NCBI RefSeq assembly: GCF_900460525.1
Contig: NZ_UHIY01000001.1
Span: forward strand, 620,001 to 684,000
Reading direction: 5' to 3'
Length of the DNA: 64,000 nucleotides
Source of the DNA: Yersinia kristensenii
Lineage (GTDB): Bacteria > Pseudomonadota > Gammaproteobacteria > Enterobacterales > Enterobacteriaceae
Position 1 is the stretch's first letter. The number at the start of each line of letters is the position of its first letter. A program made the position numbers and the translations under genes. Shown in pieces: positions 9,839-19,625 of this stretch. The notes beneath the pieces are model-generated. The model did no database searches. It had not been told where the DNA came from and was given only the letters and a program-made list of their open reading frames with translations.

Positions 9839-11764
9839 TCAGTAACGCCGCTGCCACTCGGCATCACTCAGCACCTTAGCCGGGCGATTCATAAAGTGAC
9901 GATAGAACGCATCGTAAGCCAAAACGTTTTTCACATAGCCGCGCGTTTCTGAGAACGGAATACTTTCGATAAATGCGACGGCATCTACCTGCCCGCTGCT
10001 ATTCCCTAACCAGGTATTCACTCGCGATGGGCCGGCGTTATAGGCCGCACTGGATAAAATCCGATTGCGCCCGAATTGCTGATAGACCTCTTCCAGATAG
10101 CTGGTGCCAATCTCAATGTTCGTGACAGGGTCGAGCAACTGGCTGCTGTTCACATAACCGGGGATGTTATTCAGTTTGACCGTGTGCTCCGCAGTCCGCG
10201 GCATGACCTGCATAAGACCTGCCGCCCCGACGGGCGATTGCGCTTTCGGGTTCCAGGCACTTTCTTGACGGGCAATGGCCATGGCATAACTTGGGGTTAT
10301 TCCCTTACCTTCCGTCGCCTGACGGAATTCTTTTGGCCAGGCCAGTGGGAAGCGCTCTTCCAGATGATCCCATAACTTGGCAACAATGGTCGCCTGAACA
10401 CTCAAGTCGGCCCATTTCTGATCAAATGCATAGCGCGCCAGTGCTTCCTGCTCCGGTTTGCTGCGGCTGGCGACCAGATAGCTCCACTCATTGCGAGCCA
10501 AATTGTCCATATTCCAATACATTAACTCACGTACCCGAGCAATTTCAGGCCGCTGTGCCAGTGAAGCATCCGGCTTGGTGGCCACTTCAACATTAATCGG
10601 GTAGGGTACCCCCAGTTTTTGCGCGGCAACCATTGGATAGAAACCGCGCTCCTGCATCAGGCTGCGCAGAATGGCCTCGCCCTCGGCTTTCTTACCCTGC
10701 TCCAACAACAATGTGGCACGCCAGTAGCGCCACTCATCTTTATTTTGTGCCTCTGCCGGTAAGCGGGCTATCCAAGCGGCTAATCCTTGACGGTCGCCAG
10801 TACCCAGTGACATGCGGATGCGGCGCTCCAGCAGCGGGGTAGAATGGCTACGCAAAGTGACTTGATCTCGCCATTTGGCTTGCTCGTAATTCGCATCATT
10901 GCCCATCAGACGCCAAGCCACTGCTTCTTCCAGTTCCAGCTTCTCGCTGTCACTCATTTTTTGCAGCCGCGCCAGAGTTGGGATCATCGCGCGCGCATTT
11001 TCCACGTCCTGCCGCGCCAGCCGGGTAAAGGCAATGATAGTGGCTGAGCGGGTAAAGTCTGTCGGCCCAACGGTTCGAGCAAAGCTTTCGACACTGGCCG
11101 GGTCACTTTGCAGTTTCGCCAGTGCCGTGCCCATGGTCTGATAATCCGCTGGCAGTTGCTTGAGTAAGTAACTCACCAAACTGGCATTGCCTTCTTTCAG
11201 CGCCAGCTTCATACGCGCCAATGTTGACAATGGGGTTTGATGCCCGGCTTGTTGCCAGACACTGAATAATTTATCACAGCTACCCGGTAGCGTCTGGCCA
11301 TTGAGCCAAATCTCGCTGGCACCATCCCAAGCGACTTGCTGCTCGCCAGTGGCCCATTTGGCATAGTAATAATTGCAACGGGCCGCCACCGGTTTGGGAG
11401 CTTGCGGGCTGAACGCCAATAACCCGCGCCAATCCTCACGACGCGCCAACTCGTTAACAAAACGGGATGATAGCGAACTTGCTGGCGGCAATGTGGGGTT
11501 CCGAGTCAGAAAATCGGTCACTTGCGTCGCACTCAATTGGCTTAAATCTTGCGTTAACTGGCGGTATTCCAGATACGGATACAGCGGATAATCACGCAAT
11601 GTGGGCATCAGTTGCGCCACGGTATCCATCTGATTGCTGTCCCAAGCCAGTTTAACTTGCTGATAGCGTTGCCGTTGGGCATCAATAGAGTCGGCGAATG
11701 CCACTGCTGAAGTCGTCACCAGACACACGCCAATCGCCAGATATCGCCACTTGTCCATACTCAC
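9839..11764 (-). CDS. slt: Soluble lytic murein transglycosylase Slt70
   Basis: 641 aa periplasmic enzyme cleaving the MurNAc-GlcNAc bond of peptidoglycan to give 1,6-anhydroMurNAc. An N-terminal signal peptide (MSMDKWRYLAIGVCLVTTSAVAFA) is followed by a long alpha-superhelical region (about 30-470) and a C-terminal SLT domain with the catalytic Glu in AIARQESAWNPKAQSPVGAA and the motifs GLMQVMPRTA and SSAAYNAGP. Convention is slt upstream of trpR, as here. A repeat element abuts its stop codon. Confidence 0.97.
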   Translation of the reverse strand: MSMDKWRYLAIGVCLVTTSAVAFADSIDAQRQRYQQVKLAWDSNQMDTVAQLMPTLRDYPLYPYLEYRQLTQDLSQLSATQVTDFLTRNPTLPPASSLSSRFVNELARREDWRGLLAFSPQAPKPVAARCNYYYAKWATGEQQVAWDGASEIWLNGQTLPGSCDKLFSVWQQAGHQTPLSTLARMKLALKEGNASLVSYLLKQLPADYQTMGTALAKLQSDPASVESFARTVGPTDFTRSATIIAFTRLARQDVENARAMIPTLARLQKMSDSEKLELEEAVAWRLMGNDANYEQAKWRDQVTLRSHSTPLLERRIRMSLGTGDRQGLAAWIARLPAEAQNKDEWRYWRATLLLEQGKKAEGEAILRSLMQERGFYPMVAAQKLGVPYPINVEVATKPDASLAQRPEIARVRELMYWNMDNLARNEWSYLVASRSKPEQEALARYAFDQKWADLSVQATIVAKLWDHLEERFPLAWPKEFRQATEGKGITPSYAMAIARQESAWNPKAQSPVGAAGLMQVMPRTAEHTVKLNNIPGYVNSSQLLDPVTNIEIGTSYLEEVYQQFGRNRILSSAAYNAGPSRVNTWLGNSSGQVDAVAFIESIPFSETRGYVKNVLAYDAFYRHFMNRPAKVLSDAEWQRRY

Positions 11765-12183
11765 TGTTCCTCACTGGTTGTTGGCTACTGCATTCCACTT
11801 ACCGCAACTTCTGATTAGCAGAGTCATAATTAGTTCCGGCAGCAGGACATACTAACTAAGAGTTTCACCTGATAGCCAGCGATTACACGCACGAATAGGC
11901 ATCGAAAATTAATCTTTCTGGGTGATAGTTTAAACGACGGATGGCGTTCACGGGGCAAGAGAAGATAAGCAGCAGCAGAATTAACTGGGTAATACCTTAG
12001 TATTCACTAGGTTAGTCAACAATTACGACCCAATATTTCGACTTTATTATCTCAGATCAAGACGCTATTTTGATAAAAATCTACTATCCTTGCTTAATAT
12101 AACTATGTTGCTGTAAATATATCATTCAAAATCATTTTTTTGTCTTTTAATAAAAATCAAATAATTAAGGAGCAGGATTTTTT

Positions 12184-12246
12184 ATGGAAGAGTATTTGCT
12201 GCCCTGTACCGTCAAGCTCGACGGTAATGAGATGAAAAACAGATAG
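12184..12246 (+). CDS. Possible 20-aa leader ORF upstream of the P-type ATPase
   Basis: ATG at 12184 reads MEEYLLPCTVKLDGNEMKNR then TAG, ending 36 bp before the ATPase ATG. An AAGGAG lies about 11 bases upstream, a long but possible spacing. The rest of the 11765-12281 intergenic region shows no other gene, only AT-rich sequence. It may be a leader peptide, a gene remnant or chance. Confidence 0.3.
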   Translation: MEEYLLPCTVKLDGNEMKNR

Positions 12247-12281
12247 ATTTCAGATTTTTAATTTTTAAGAAGGTTCTTTCA

Positions 12282-14999
12282 ATGCAAAACTCATCAAACC
12301 CCAAACCCACTTCGCCGCCAGAAGGCCAGGCTTGGTATCAACTGACTGTGGAAGAATCTTTGCAGCAGCTAAATAGCCGCGAAGAAGGGTTAAGCCAACA
12401 AGAAGCAGAAGAACGCCTTAAACAATACGGCCCCAATGCACTCCCCGCCAAAAAAAGTAAGCATCCTCTACTGCAATTTCTCGCTCACTTTAATGATGTC
12501 CTGATTTATATTCTATTGGCTGCTGCGTTAGTCAAAGGTCTAATGGGCCACTCGGTCGATACCATTATTATTCTTTGTGTCGCCGTCATTAACGCATTGA
12601 TTGGTTATGTTCAGGAAAATAAAGCCGAGAAGTCACTGAAAAGCATTCAAAATATGCTCTCCAGTAAAGCGGTAGTCATCCGTGATGGCAATGCAAAAAC
12701 CATTGATGCACAGGATTTGGTACCGGGTGATATCGTCACATTGAAACCGGGGGATAAAATCCCGGCTGACTTACGGTTACTCGAAGCCCACAACCTCCAG
12801 ATTGAAGAAGCTATCTTGACCGGTGAATCAACCGTGGTTGAGAAGCAAATTGGAGTGATTGAAAACGAATCAGTGATTGGCGACCGCAAAAACCTGTTGT
12901 TTTCGGGCACCACTATCAGTGCCGGTACAGCGAAAGGTGTCGTCATTGCCAGTGGCGGTGATACCGAACTGGGTCATATCAACCAAATGATGTCGACGGT
13001 TGAAGCCACCCGCACCCCACTGCTGCAACAAATGGACCGACTGGGCAAAGCAATTTTCATCCTGATTCTGGTGATGATGGCATTCTTGTTTGTCTTCGCC
13101 TTTATCCTGCGCGACTTGCCAGTGGATGAGTTGCTGCTGGCGCTGATAAGCCTGGCTGTGGCCTCGGTTCCTGAAGGGTTACCGGCCATTATTTCGATTA
13201 TTCTGTCTTTGGGTGTGCAAGCAATGGCGCGCAACCGCGCGATTATTCGCAAGCTGCCAACGGTAGAAACCTTAGGTGCCATGACCGTCGTGTGTTCCGA
13301 TAAAACCGGCACCCTGACGATGAACGAAATGACCGTCAAAGCAGTGATTCTGGCTGACAATTGCTATCGGGTCACTGGTGAAAGTTATGAGCCAGTGGGT
13401 AATATTTATCCGGAAGGCAGTGACCAGCAAGCCGTTCTTGCCGGGCCGTTAAAAACATTTATCACTGCGGTGAATTTATGTAATGACAGCCAGATTCAAA
13501 AAAATGACCAAGGCCATTGGATTATTGTGGGCGGCCCCACTGAAGGCGCACTGAAAGTCTTGGCGGCCAAATCAGGTATTGAGCTGGGCCAGGTGACTCA
13601 GCACGGTAAAATTCCTTTCGATTCTGCCTATAAATACATGGCCACCAGCCATCAGGTTGAGTCTGAAAGCTGTATCTTCCTGACCGGCGCACCCGATGTG
13701 CTGTTTACTTTCTGCCAGCAAGAACTGACGGATAAGGGCGTAATCCCTTTCCGCCGTGATTACTGGGATGCCGAGATGACGCGCTACACCAAGCAGGGCC
13801 TGCGCATGTTGGCGGCGGCTTATCGCCCAACTGAACAAACGGTCAGCGAGTTGGAACACAGTGATATCCAGCAAGGCATGGTGTTTGTCGGCATCGCCGG
13901 CATGATGGACCCACCTCGCCCTGAAGCTATCGACGCCATTGCCACCTGCCAACAGGCAGGGATTCGCGTGAAGATGATCACCGGCGACCATCAGGAAACC
14001 GCGATGGCGATTGGTGCTATGCTGGGCATCGGCAATGGAAAAGACTCCATTACCGGCGGCCAGCTGGAGCATATGGATGATAAAGAACTGGCGGAAGCCG
14101 CTGTTCGTTATGATATTTTTGCCCGTACCAGCCCTGAGCACAAACTGCGCCTGGTCAAAGCGTTACAAGAGAAAGGCGAAATTGTCGGAATGACCGGCGA
14201 CGGCGTGAACGATGCACCGGCGCTGAAACAAGCCGATGTGGGCATCGCCATGGGCATCAAAGGCACCGAGGTAACAAAAGAAGCTGCCGATATGGTGCTA
14301 TCGGATGATAACTTCGCCACTATTGCCCACGCAGTTGAAGAAGGCCGCCGGGTCTACGATAACCTGAAGAAAACCATTCTGTTTGTGTTGCCGACTAACC
14401 TGGCGCAAGGGCTGTTAATCATCTTCGCGATTCTGGTTGGTGCGGTTATTCCCCTGACGCCACTGCAAATCCTGTGGATAAACATGGCGACGTCCACCAC
14501 GCTTTCATTCGGTTTGGCATTTGAACCGGCAGAAAGAGGCATTATGCGCCGCAACCCGCGTGACCCATCCAAACACGTGTTAGACGGTCATGCTATTTGG
14601 CGTATCGCATTCGTCGGTACCTTGATTGCGTGCAGTGCATTCGCCCTGGAAGCCTATATGGAACCACGCGGCTACAGCACTGAATTTATCCGCACCGTGT
14701 TGATGCAAACCTTGGTGACCGCGCAGTGGATTTACATGTTTAACTGCCGGGTGATGGACAGATTCCCGCTGAACAAAGAAGTGTTTGTTAACAAGGGGCT
14801 GTGGTTAGTTTCTGGTGTGCTGATTCTGTTGCAGTTAGCCATTATCTATCTGCCATTTATGAACACTGCTTTCGGTACCGAGCCATTACCGGCTTATTAC
14901 TGGGGCATCACACTGCTGGTTTCTATCGCCATCTTCTTAATTGTAGAAGTCGAAAAATGGGTCATCGGGCGCTTCAAGCGCAACTCGAATCCTGTCTGA
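12282..14999 (+). CDS. P-type cation-transporting ATPase (P2A-like)
   Basis: 905 aa membrane pump. It shows the cation ATPase N-domain (about 17-85), the actuator LTGES, M4 ASVPEGLPAI, the phosphorylation motif CSDKTGTLTMNEM, and the hinge MTGDGVNDAPALKQADVGIAMG. The overall architecture is that of SERCA/PacL-type pumps. However, the residues aligning with SERCA Ca2+ ligands E771, D800 and E908 read as Gln (TNLAQG), Ser (WINMATST) and Gln (VTAQWIYMFN), while E309 (PEGL) is kept. Ca2+ is therefore doubtful and the transported ion is unknown. AAGG lies upstream of the start; a strong terminator follows at 15021. Single-gene transcript. Confidence 0.9.
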   Translation: MQNSSNPKPTSPPEGQAWYQLTVEESLQQLNSREEGLSQQEAEERLKQYGPNALPAKKSKHPLLQFLAHFNDVLIYILLAAALVKGLMGHSVDTIIILCVAVINALIGYVQENKAEKSLKSIQNMLSSKAVVIRDGNAKTIDAQDLVPGDIVTLKPGDKIPADLRLLEAHNLQIEEAILTGESTVVEKQIGVIENESVIGDRKNLLFSGTTISAGTAKGVVIASGGDTELGHINQMMSTVEATRTPLLQQMDRLGKAIFILILVMMAFLFVFAFILRDLPVDELLLALISLAVASVPEGLPAIISIILSLGVQAMARNRAIIRKLPTVETLGAMTVVCSDKTGTLTMNEMTVKAVILADNCYRVTGESYEPVGNIYPEGSDQQAVLAGPLKTFITAVNLCNDSQIQKNDQGHWIIVGGPTEGALKVLAAKSGIELGQVTQHGKIPFDSAYKYMATSHQVESESCIFLTGAPDVLFTFCQQELTDKGVIPFRRDYWDAEMTRYTKQGLRMLAAAYRPTEQTVSELEHSDIQQGMVFVGIAGMMDPPRPEAIDAIATCQQAGIRVKMITGDHQETAMAIGAMLGIGNGKDSITGGQLEHMDDKELAEAAVRYDIFARTSPEHKLRLVKALQEKGEIVGMTGDGVNDAPALKQADVGIAMGIKGTEVTKEAADMVLSDDNFATIAHAVEEGRRVYDNLKKTILFVLPTNLAQGLLIIFAILVGAVIPLTPLQILWINMATSTTLSFGLAFEPAERGIMRRNPRDPSKHVLDGHAIWRIAFVGTLIACSAFALEAYMEPRGYSTEFIRTVLMQTLVTAQWIYMFNCRVMDRFPLNKEVFVNKGLWLVSGVLILLQLAIIYLPFMNTAFGTEPLPAYYWGITLLVSIAIFLIVEVEKWVIGRFKRNSNPV

Positions 15000-15020
15000 T
15001 ATCAATCAGTACTCCCTTCA

Positions 15021-15048
15021 AGCCCGGCGACTCAGCCGGGCTTTTTTT
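15021..15048 (+). terminator. Rho-independent terminator of the P-type ATPase gene
   Basis: AGCCCGGC (15021-15028) pairs with GCCGGGCT (15035-15042) around a 6-base loop and is followed by seven T. Confidence 0.94.
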
Positions 15049-15199
15049 ATGCTTCGCAAAGAGAATTTAAGATAAATCTCACATTGCCGATACCATGACT
15101 ATTAATACGCCAATTAATTCTTATAATAGATTGGCGGCGATTAATTACACGATGCCGTGATTAACATGTGAGCCATGCCGCCAACGGGAAGCGCAAAAA

Positions 15200-15850
15200 A
15201 TGAACACTGCACCTTGCGCAATTAACGGCATCAACCATGAAAAAGATCATTATCTGCCCAAGCTAGTGCCACCACGGCATATCTGGCGGCAGAGCTATGC
15301 CCTTACATTATTATTTCTCTTAATTTTATTCATATCAATGCCCTCAATGGCGGCAAATAACTTAAGTGGCGTAAATAACTTAAGCGAAGAACTTATTCAT
15401 GAGCGTAGTGATGCTGCGACAAAGATGGTGCTGGGAATTATCAGTTATTCGCGCTGGCCAACCCCTCCGCCAGTGATTCGTTTGTGTGTCATTGCCCCAA
15501 CAAACTATGCCGAAGAGCTTTTTAATCCGGCATTAATGCAAACCGCACATCCGATTAAAACACAGCGTTATTCACTGCCCGATGCTTCGCTGGCAAGCAA
15601 CTGTGATGTGGCTTATCTGGGCAATATGGGGGAGCAACAGCGTCAGGAGCTGACGACCCAACTTTCGGGGTATCCGATTCTGACCATCAGCGAAAATTAT
15701 GTTGAATGCACTCTGGGCAGTGCGTTTTGTCTGCTGCTGGAAGATAAACAAGCCTCTTTCAAAGTTAATATGGATGCATTAGCACGCACCGGGGTACGAG
15801 TTCACCCCAATGTGTTGCAACTTGCCCGTAAAAAGGCTGACGCATTATGA
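15200..15850 (+). CDS. hmsC: HmsC, YfiR-like periplasmic inhibitor of the diguanylate cyclase HmsD
   Basis: 216 aa, DUF4154/YfiR family. A 30-residue N-terminal tail is followed by a hydrophobic export segment (about 32-52: YALTLLFLLILFISMPSMAA). The mature part starts its domain at DAATKMVLGIISYSRWP. The cysteines RLC, NCD and CTLGSAFC keep the YfiR disulphide layout, including the C-x6-C pair. In Yersinia pestis HmsC restrains HmsD in the periplasm and links redox state to c-di-GMP-dependent biofilm. The stop overlaps the hmsD start (ATGA). Confidence 0.88.
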   Translation: MNTAPCAINGINHEKDHYLPKLVPPRHIWRQSYALTLLFLLILFISMPSMAANNLSGVNNLSEELIHERSDAATKMVLGIISYSRWPTPPPVIRLCVIAPTNYAEELFNPALMQTAHPIKTQRYSLPDASLASNCDVAYLGNMGEQQRQELTTQLSGYPILTISENYVECTLGSAFCLLLEDKQASFKVNMDALARTGVRVHPNVLQLARKKADAL

Positions 15851-17178
15851 GTTCAATAAAAAATAAATCTGCTGGCCAGATAAAAAATAAAACTAATGCT
15901 CATAAACTCCCGACACTTGGCCGTGTTTTGGGCAGAGTACATTTAATTGTGGCATTGGTATCAGTAGCGACAGCCGGTATTTTTCTGACCTTAGCCGCCC
16001 TGTTTGCATTACGGGTTTATGCTGACCATAACCTGCACTTGATCGCCCGTTCAATCAGCTATACCACTGAAGCGGCTGTTGTTTTTGGTGATACTGATGC
16101 GGCGAGTGAAGCGCTGGCAATGATTGCCGCGAATGAAGAAGTGGCTGAGGCGAAAATCCTGGATGTGAATGGCCGAGTCGTCGCGCAATGGACACTGCCC
16201 AATGACGGCCCAATGCATCAGCTGGAGCAAAGTGTTGCCCGCTGGGCATTACCTGAACCCGTGGTTTTACCCATCGTTCACTCCGGTAACGAAATCGGCA
16301 CAGTGGTCATTGTCGGCCACGGCGGCAGCCTGCTACGCTTTCTGCTGCAAGGATTAACCGGCCTGTTGGCGTGCTTGATCCTGAGCACGGCGGTGGCGTT
16401 ATTTCTGTCTCGCCGTATGCTCCGTCGCATTACCGGCGCATTGAATCGGATTACTGAGGTTGCCCATAATGTCAGCCGCCACCGCAGTTTTGGCCAACGC
16501 GTTCCCTCTGCTCAAATCGCAGAATTGAATGAGTTGAGTCAGGATTTCAATGGGTTACTGGAAGAACTGGAAATTTGGCAAGAACACCTCACCAGGGAAA
16601 ATGACTCTCTCGCCCATCGCGCTGCCCACGATAGCTTGACCGGGCTGGCAAACCGCGCCTTTTTTGAAGGCCGTTTGAACCGAATTATCAATGATTGCAA
16701 AACTAACCAACACGCTGCGGTTTTATTCCTCGATGGCGATCACTTTAAAGAAATCAATGATAACTATGGTCACGCTGCAGGCGATGTGGTGCTGACAAGC
16801 ATTGCTGACCGCCTGCGCGCATTATTACGTGAAAGCGATTTAGTCGCTCGCTTGGGCGGCGATGAGTTCGCCATATTGTTGGCTCCCATTCATGACACTG
16901 ATGATGTGCTCACCATTGCTAACAATATTATAAAAAGTATGACGCACCCCATAGTCCTGAGTGATGGGCAAGAAATAACCACCTCACTCAGTATTGGTGT
17001 TGCTATTTATCCTGACCATGCACAAACGCCGGATGAGTTATTACAACGGGCTGATGAAGCAATGTATCAGGCAAAGAAAGGTTTCCGGTTATATGAACAG
17101 AGCATCGTTTATCTGTCGGACTTTCTTTATTCAGAAAATAAGCATCCAGAAATTACTCACACAGAAAATTTAGGGTAG
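15847..17178 (+). CDS. hmsD: HmsD, membrane diguanylate cyclase (YfiN-like)
   Basis: 443 aa inner-membrane enzyme making c-di-GMP from two GTP. The N-terminal membrane helix (about 30-60) is followed by a periplasmic CHASE8-like region, a second helix (about 165-190), HAMP (about 190-245) and a C-terminal GGDEF domain. The active-site GGDEF is intact (RLGGDEFAI) and the product-inhibition I-site RxxD is present five residues upstream (RESD). It overlaps hmsC by 4 nt and is followed 5 bp later by hmsE, so the three form one operon equivalent to yfiRNB. Confidence 0.9.
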   Translation: MSSIKNKSAGQIKNKTNAHKLPTLGRVLGRVHLIVALVSVATAGIFLTLAALFALRVYADHNLHLIARSISYTTEAAVVFGDTDAASEALAMIAANEEVAEAKILDVNGRVVAQWTLPNDGPMHQLEQSVARWALPEPVVLPIVHSGNEIGTVVIVGHGGSLLRFLLQGLTGLLACLILSTAVALFLSRRMLRRITGALNRITEVAHNVSRHRSFGQRVPSAQIAELNELSQDFNGLLEELEIWQEHLTRENDSLAHRAAHDSLTGLANRAFFEGRLNRIINDCKTNQHAAVLFLDGDHFKEINDNYGHAAGDVVLTSIADRLRALLRESDLVARLGGDEFAILLAPIHDTDDVLTIANNIIKSMTHPIVLSDGQEITTSLSIGVAIYPDHAQTPDELLQRADEAMYQAKKGFRLYEQSIVYLSDFLYSENKHPEITHTENLG

Positions 17179-17183
17179 GTAAC

Positions 17184-17693
17184 ATGCTGAGTTTACAAAA
17201 TAATCGTCAAAAAAATCCTCTTTGGTTTAGTTTTTTTGCACTTTGTTTGTTGGTATTAGTGGGCTGTCAGGCCAAGCCACACCAAGGGCTGACCCCAGAA
17301 CAAATTGCGGCGTTACAAGAGCAAGGGTTTAAATTAACCGATAATGGCTGGGAGTTTGGGCTAGCCAATAAAGTGTTATTCGACAGTGACGTCAGGAAAT
17401 TAAACGCATCGGGCGTGCAAACTGTCCAACACATTGGCCGCGCTTTACACAATGTCGGGATTAATCATATGCGGGTTGATGGGCATACCGATGCAATGGG
17501 TGAAGATGGCTATAACCAGAAACTCTCTTATGAGCGGGCTTCAGCGGTGGCAGACTCCTTGGCGGCGATCGGCATTCCACGGGCGAATATTGAAGTTCAT
17601 GGCCGCGGAAAACTAGAGCCGGTAGCAGATAACCGCACATCCAAAGGCCGGGCAGAAAACCGCCGCGTAGCAATGATAGTCACCGCGCCTTAA
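17184..17693 (+). CDS. hmsE: HmsE, OmpA-like outer-membrane lipoprotein (YfiB-like)
   Basis: 169 aa. The signal peptide ends in the lipobox LVGC (LLVLVGCQAK), so it is lipid-anchored. The C-terminal OmpA/Pal domain has the peptidoglycan-binding pattern VDGHTDAMGEDGYNQKLS..RA..V and GRGKLEPVADNRTSKGRAENRR. By analogy with YfiB it would sequester HmsC and relieve inhibition of HmsD. Third gene of hmsCDE; an ERIC element follows directly. Confidence 0.9.
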   Translation: MLSLQNNRQKNPLWFSFFALCLLVLVGCQAKPHQGLTPEQIAALQEQGFKLTDNGWEFGLANKVLFDSDVRKLNASGVQTVQHIGRALHNVGINHMRVDGHTDAMGEDGYNQKLSYERASAVADSLAAIGIPRANIEVHGRGKLEPVADNRTSKGRAENRRVAMIVTAP

Positions 17694-17697
17694 ACCG

Positions 17698-17847
17698 AGC
17701 TAACAGTAACCTCGCAGAGGTGAAGCCCATAGACGGGCCAAATAGCGAGCGCGGCTAACGAGAAAATCCCGAGGAGCTGACACTGGTCAGTGATTCGGGT
17801 GCGCGAGAGCAGCCAACACACCTGCGACTTGAAAGATGACGGGTATA
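17698..17847. repeat. ERIC element
   Basis: Contains the ERIC core GAGGAGCTGACACTGGTCAGTGATTCGGGTG, then GAGAGCAGCCAACACACCTGCGACTTGAAAGATGACGGGTATA, as short blocks of the known ERIC right half. The left half has CCTCGCAGAGG and CCCATAGACGGGCC hairpin blocks also found in the 36666-36866 copy. It fills the hmsE-ettA gap and provides a spurious in-frame ATG (17836) upstream of ettA. Confidence 0.88.
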
Positions 17848-17904
17848 GTAAAACGGGCTACACTCGCATTTTATAAAAACCAATATAGCGAGGCTCAAAA
17901 CAAC

Positions 17905-19572
17905 GTGGCTCAATACGTCTATTCTATGCATCGTGTCGGTAAAGTTGTTCCGCCGAAACGACATATTCTGAAAAACATCTCCCTGAGTTTCTTCCCTGGG
18001 GCAAAAATTGGTGTGCTGGGTCTTAACGGCTCCGGCAAATCCACCCTGCTGCGCATCATGGCTGGCATTGATACCGACATTGAAGGCGAAGCTCGCCCAC
18101 AACCTGGCATCAAAATCGGTTACCTGCCACAGGAACCCAAACTGAATCTTGAACAAACGGTGCGTGAGTCGGTTGAAGAAGCCGTCGGCGAAGTTAAACG
18201 CGCGCTGACCCGCCTGGATGAAGTTTATGCACTCTATGCCGATCCTGATGCCGATTTCGATAAGTTAGCGAAAGAGCAAGGTGAACTGGAAGCAATTATT
18301 CAATCCCACGACGGTCATAATCTGGATAACCAGTTAGAACGTGCGGCTGATGCTCTGCGTCTGCCGCCTTGGGAGGCAAAAATTGCCAATCTGTCCGGTG
18401 GTGAGCGCCGCCGTGTCGCCATCTGCCGCCTGCTGCTGGAAAAACCAGACATGCTGCTGCTGGATGAACCCACCAACCACTTGGATGCTGAATCCGTGGC
18501 ATGGCTGGAGCGCTTCCTGCATGATTATGAAGGCACTGTGGTCGCCATCACCCATGACCGTTACTTCCTCGATAACGTGGCGGGTTGGATTCTGGAACTC
18601 GACCGTGGTGAAGGTATTCCATGGGAAGGCAACTATTCCTCATGGCTGGAGCAAAAAGATGCCCGTCTGGCGTTGGAAGCCTCTTCTGAAGCCGCACGCC
18701 GTAAATCTATTGAGAAAGAGTTGGAATGGGTTCGCCAAAACCCTAAAGGCCGTCAGGCGAAAGGTAAAGCGCGTCTGGCTCGCTTTGAAGAACTTAACAG
18801 CGTTGAATACCAAAAACGTAACGAAACCAGCGAGTTGTTTATTCCGCCTGGCCCACGTTTAGGTGATAAAGTGTTGGAAGTTGAGCATCTGAGCAAGTCT
18901 TACGGCGACCGTGTGCTGATTGACGATTTGACCTTTGCGCTGCCAAAAGGCGCGATAGTCGGGATCATCGGGCCGAACGGTGCCGGTAAATCAACCCTGT
19001 TCCGCATGTTATCGGGCCAAGAGCAACCGGATTCCGGCACCATTTCACTGGGTGATACCGTGCAGTTGGCCTCGGTTGATCAGTTCCGTGACAACATGGA
19101 TGGCAGTAAAACCGTGTGGGAAGAAGTTTCCGGCGGCCAAGACATCATGAAGATCGGCAACTTTGAAATTCCAAGCCGCGCCTATGTTGGCCGCTTTAAC
19201 TTCAAAGGTATTGATCAGGGCAAACGGGTGGGCGAACTGTCCGGTGGTGAGCGCGGCCGTATCCATTTGGCCAAATTGCTCCAGGTGGGCGGCAACATGT
19301 TGCTGCTCGATGAACCGACCAACGACTTGGACATCGAAACCTTACGCGCACTGGAAAACGCCTTACTGGAATTCCCAGGTTGCGCCATGGTTATTTCCCA
19401 TGACCGTTGGTTCCTTGACCGAATTGCCACTCACATCATCGATTATCAAGATGAAGGTAAAGTGGAATTCTTCGAAGGCAACTTTACTGAATACGAAGAG
19501 TGGAAAAAACGCACTCTGGGTGCCGAAGCTCTGGAACCACACCGTATCAAGTATAAGAAAATGACTAAGTAG
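17905..19572 (+). CDS. ettA: Energy-dependent translational throttle protein EttA (ABC-F)
   Basis: Ribosome-associated ABC-F ATPase acting at the E site and sensing the ATP/ADP ratio. Two nucleotide-binding domains: Walker A GVLGLNGSGKSTLL and GIIGPNGAGKSTLF, signatures LSGGERRRVA and LSGGERGRIH, Walker B LLLDEPTNHLD and LLLDEPTNDLD, with an arm inserted in the first domain. I start it at GTG 17905 (VAQYVYSMHRVGK), giving 555 aa, exactly the E. coli length. The ATG-started 578-aa frame begins inside the ERIC repeat and is less likely. Terminator at 19626. Confidence 0.96.
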   Translation: MAQYVYSMHRVGKVVPPKRHILKNISLSFFPGAKIGVLGLNGSGKSTLLRIMAGIDTDIEGEARPQPGIKIGYLPQEPKLNLEQTVRESVEEAVGEVKRALTRLDEVYALYADPDADFDKLAKEQGELEAIIQSHDGHNLDNQLERAADALRLPPWEAKIANLSGGERRRVAICRLLLEKPDMLLLDEPTNHLDAESVAWLERFLHDYEGTVVAITHDRYFLDNVAGWILELDRGEGIPWEGNYSSWLEQKDARLALEASSEAARRKSIEKELEWVRQNPKGRQAKGKARLARFEELNSVEYQKRNETSELFIPPGPRLGDKVLEVEHLSKSYGDRVLIDDLTFALPKGAIVGIIGPNGAGKSTLFRMLSGQEQPDSGTISLGDTVQLASVDQFRDNMDGSKTVWEEVSGGQDIMKIGNFEIPSRAYVGRFNFKGIDQGKRVGELSGGERGRIHLAKLLQVGGNMLLLDEPTNDLDIETLRALENALLEFPGCAMVISHDRWFLDRIATHIIDYQDEGKVEFFEGNFTEYEEWKKRTLGAEALEPHRIKYKKMTK

Positions 19573-19625
19573 TTAATAACAAAATAGTTAATAACCAGAT
19601 AGCTTTTGAGTTTGATCTAGACTAA

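Noticed and set aside
9642..9879. ORFs of about 70 codons on both strands
   Set aside because: Produced by the palindromic repeat; similar frames recur wherever the repeat occurs (for example 26289-26549).
13572..14141. 189-aa minus-strand ORF
   Set aside because: Lies wholly opposite the conserved hinge/N-domain of the P-type ATPase; no motif of its own.
17836..17904. N-terminal extension of EttA from ATG 17836
   Set aside because: The first codons belong to the ERIC element, and the GTG at 17905 gives exactly the family length and N-terminus.
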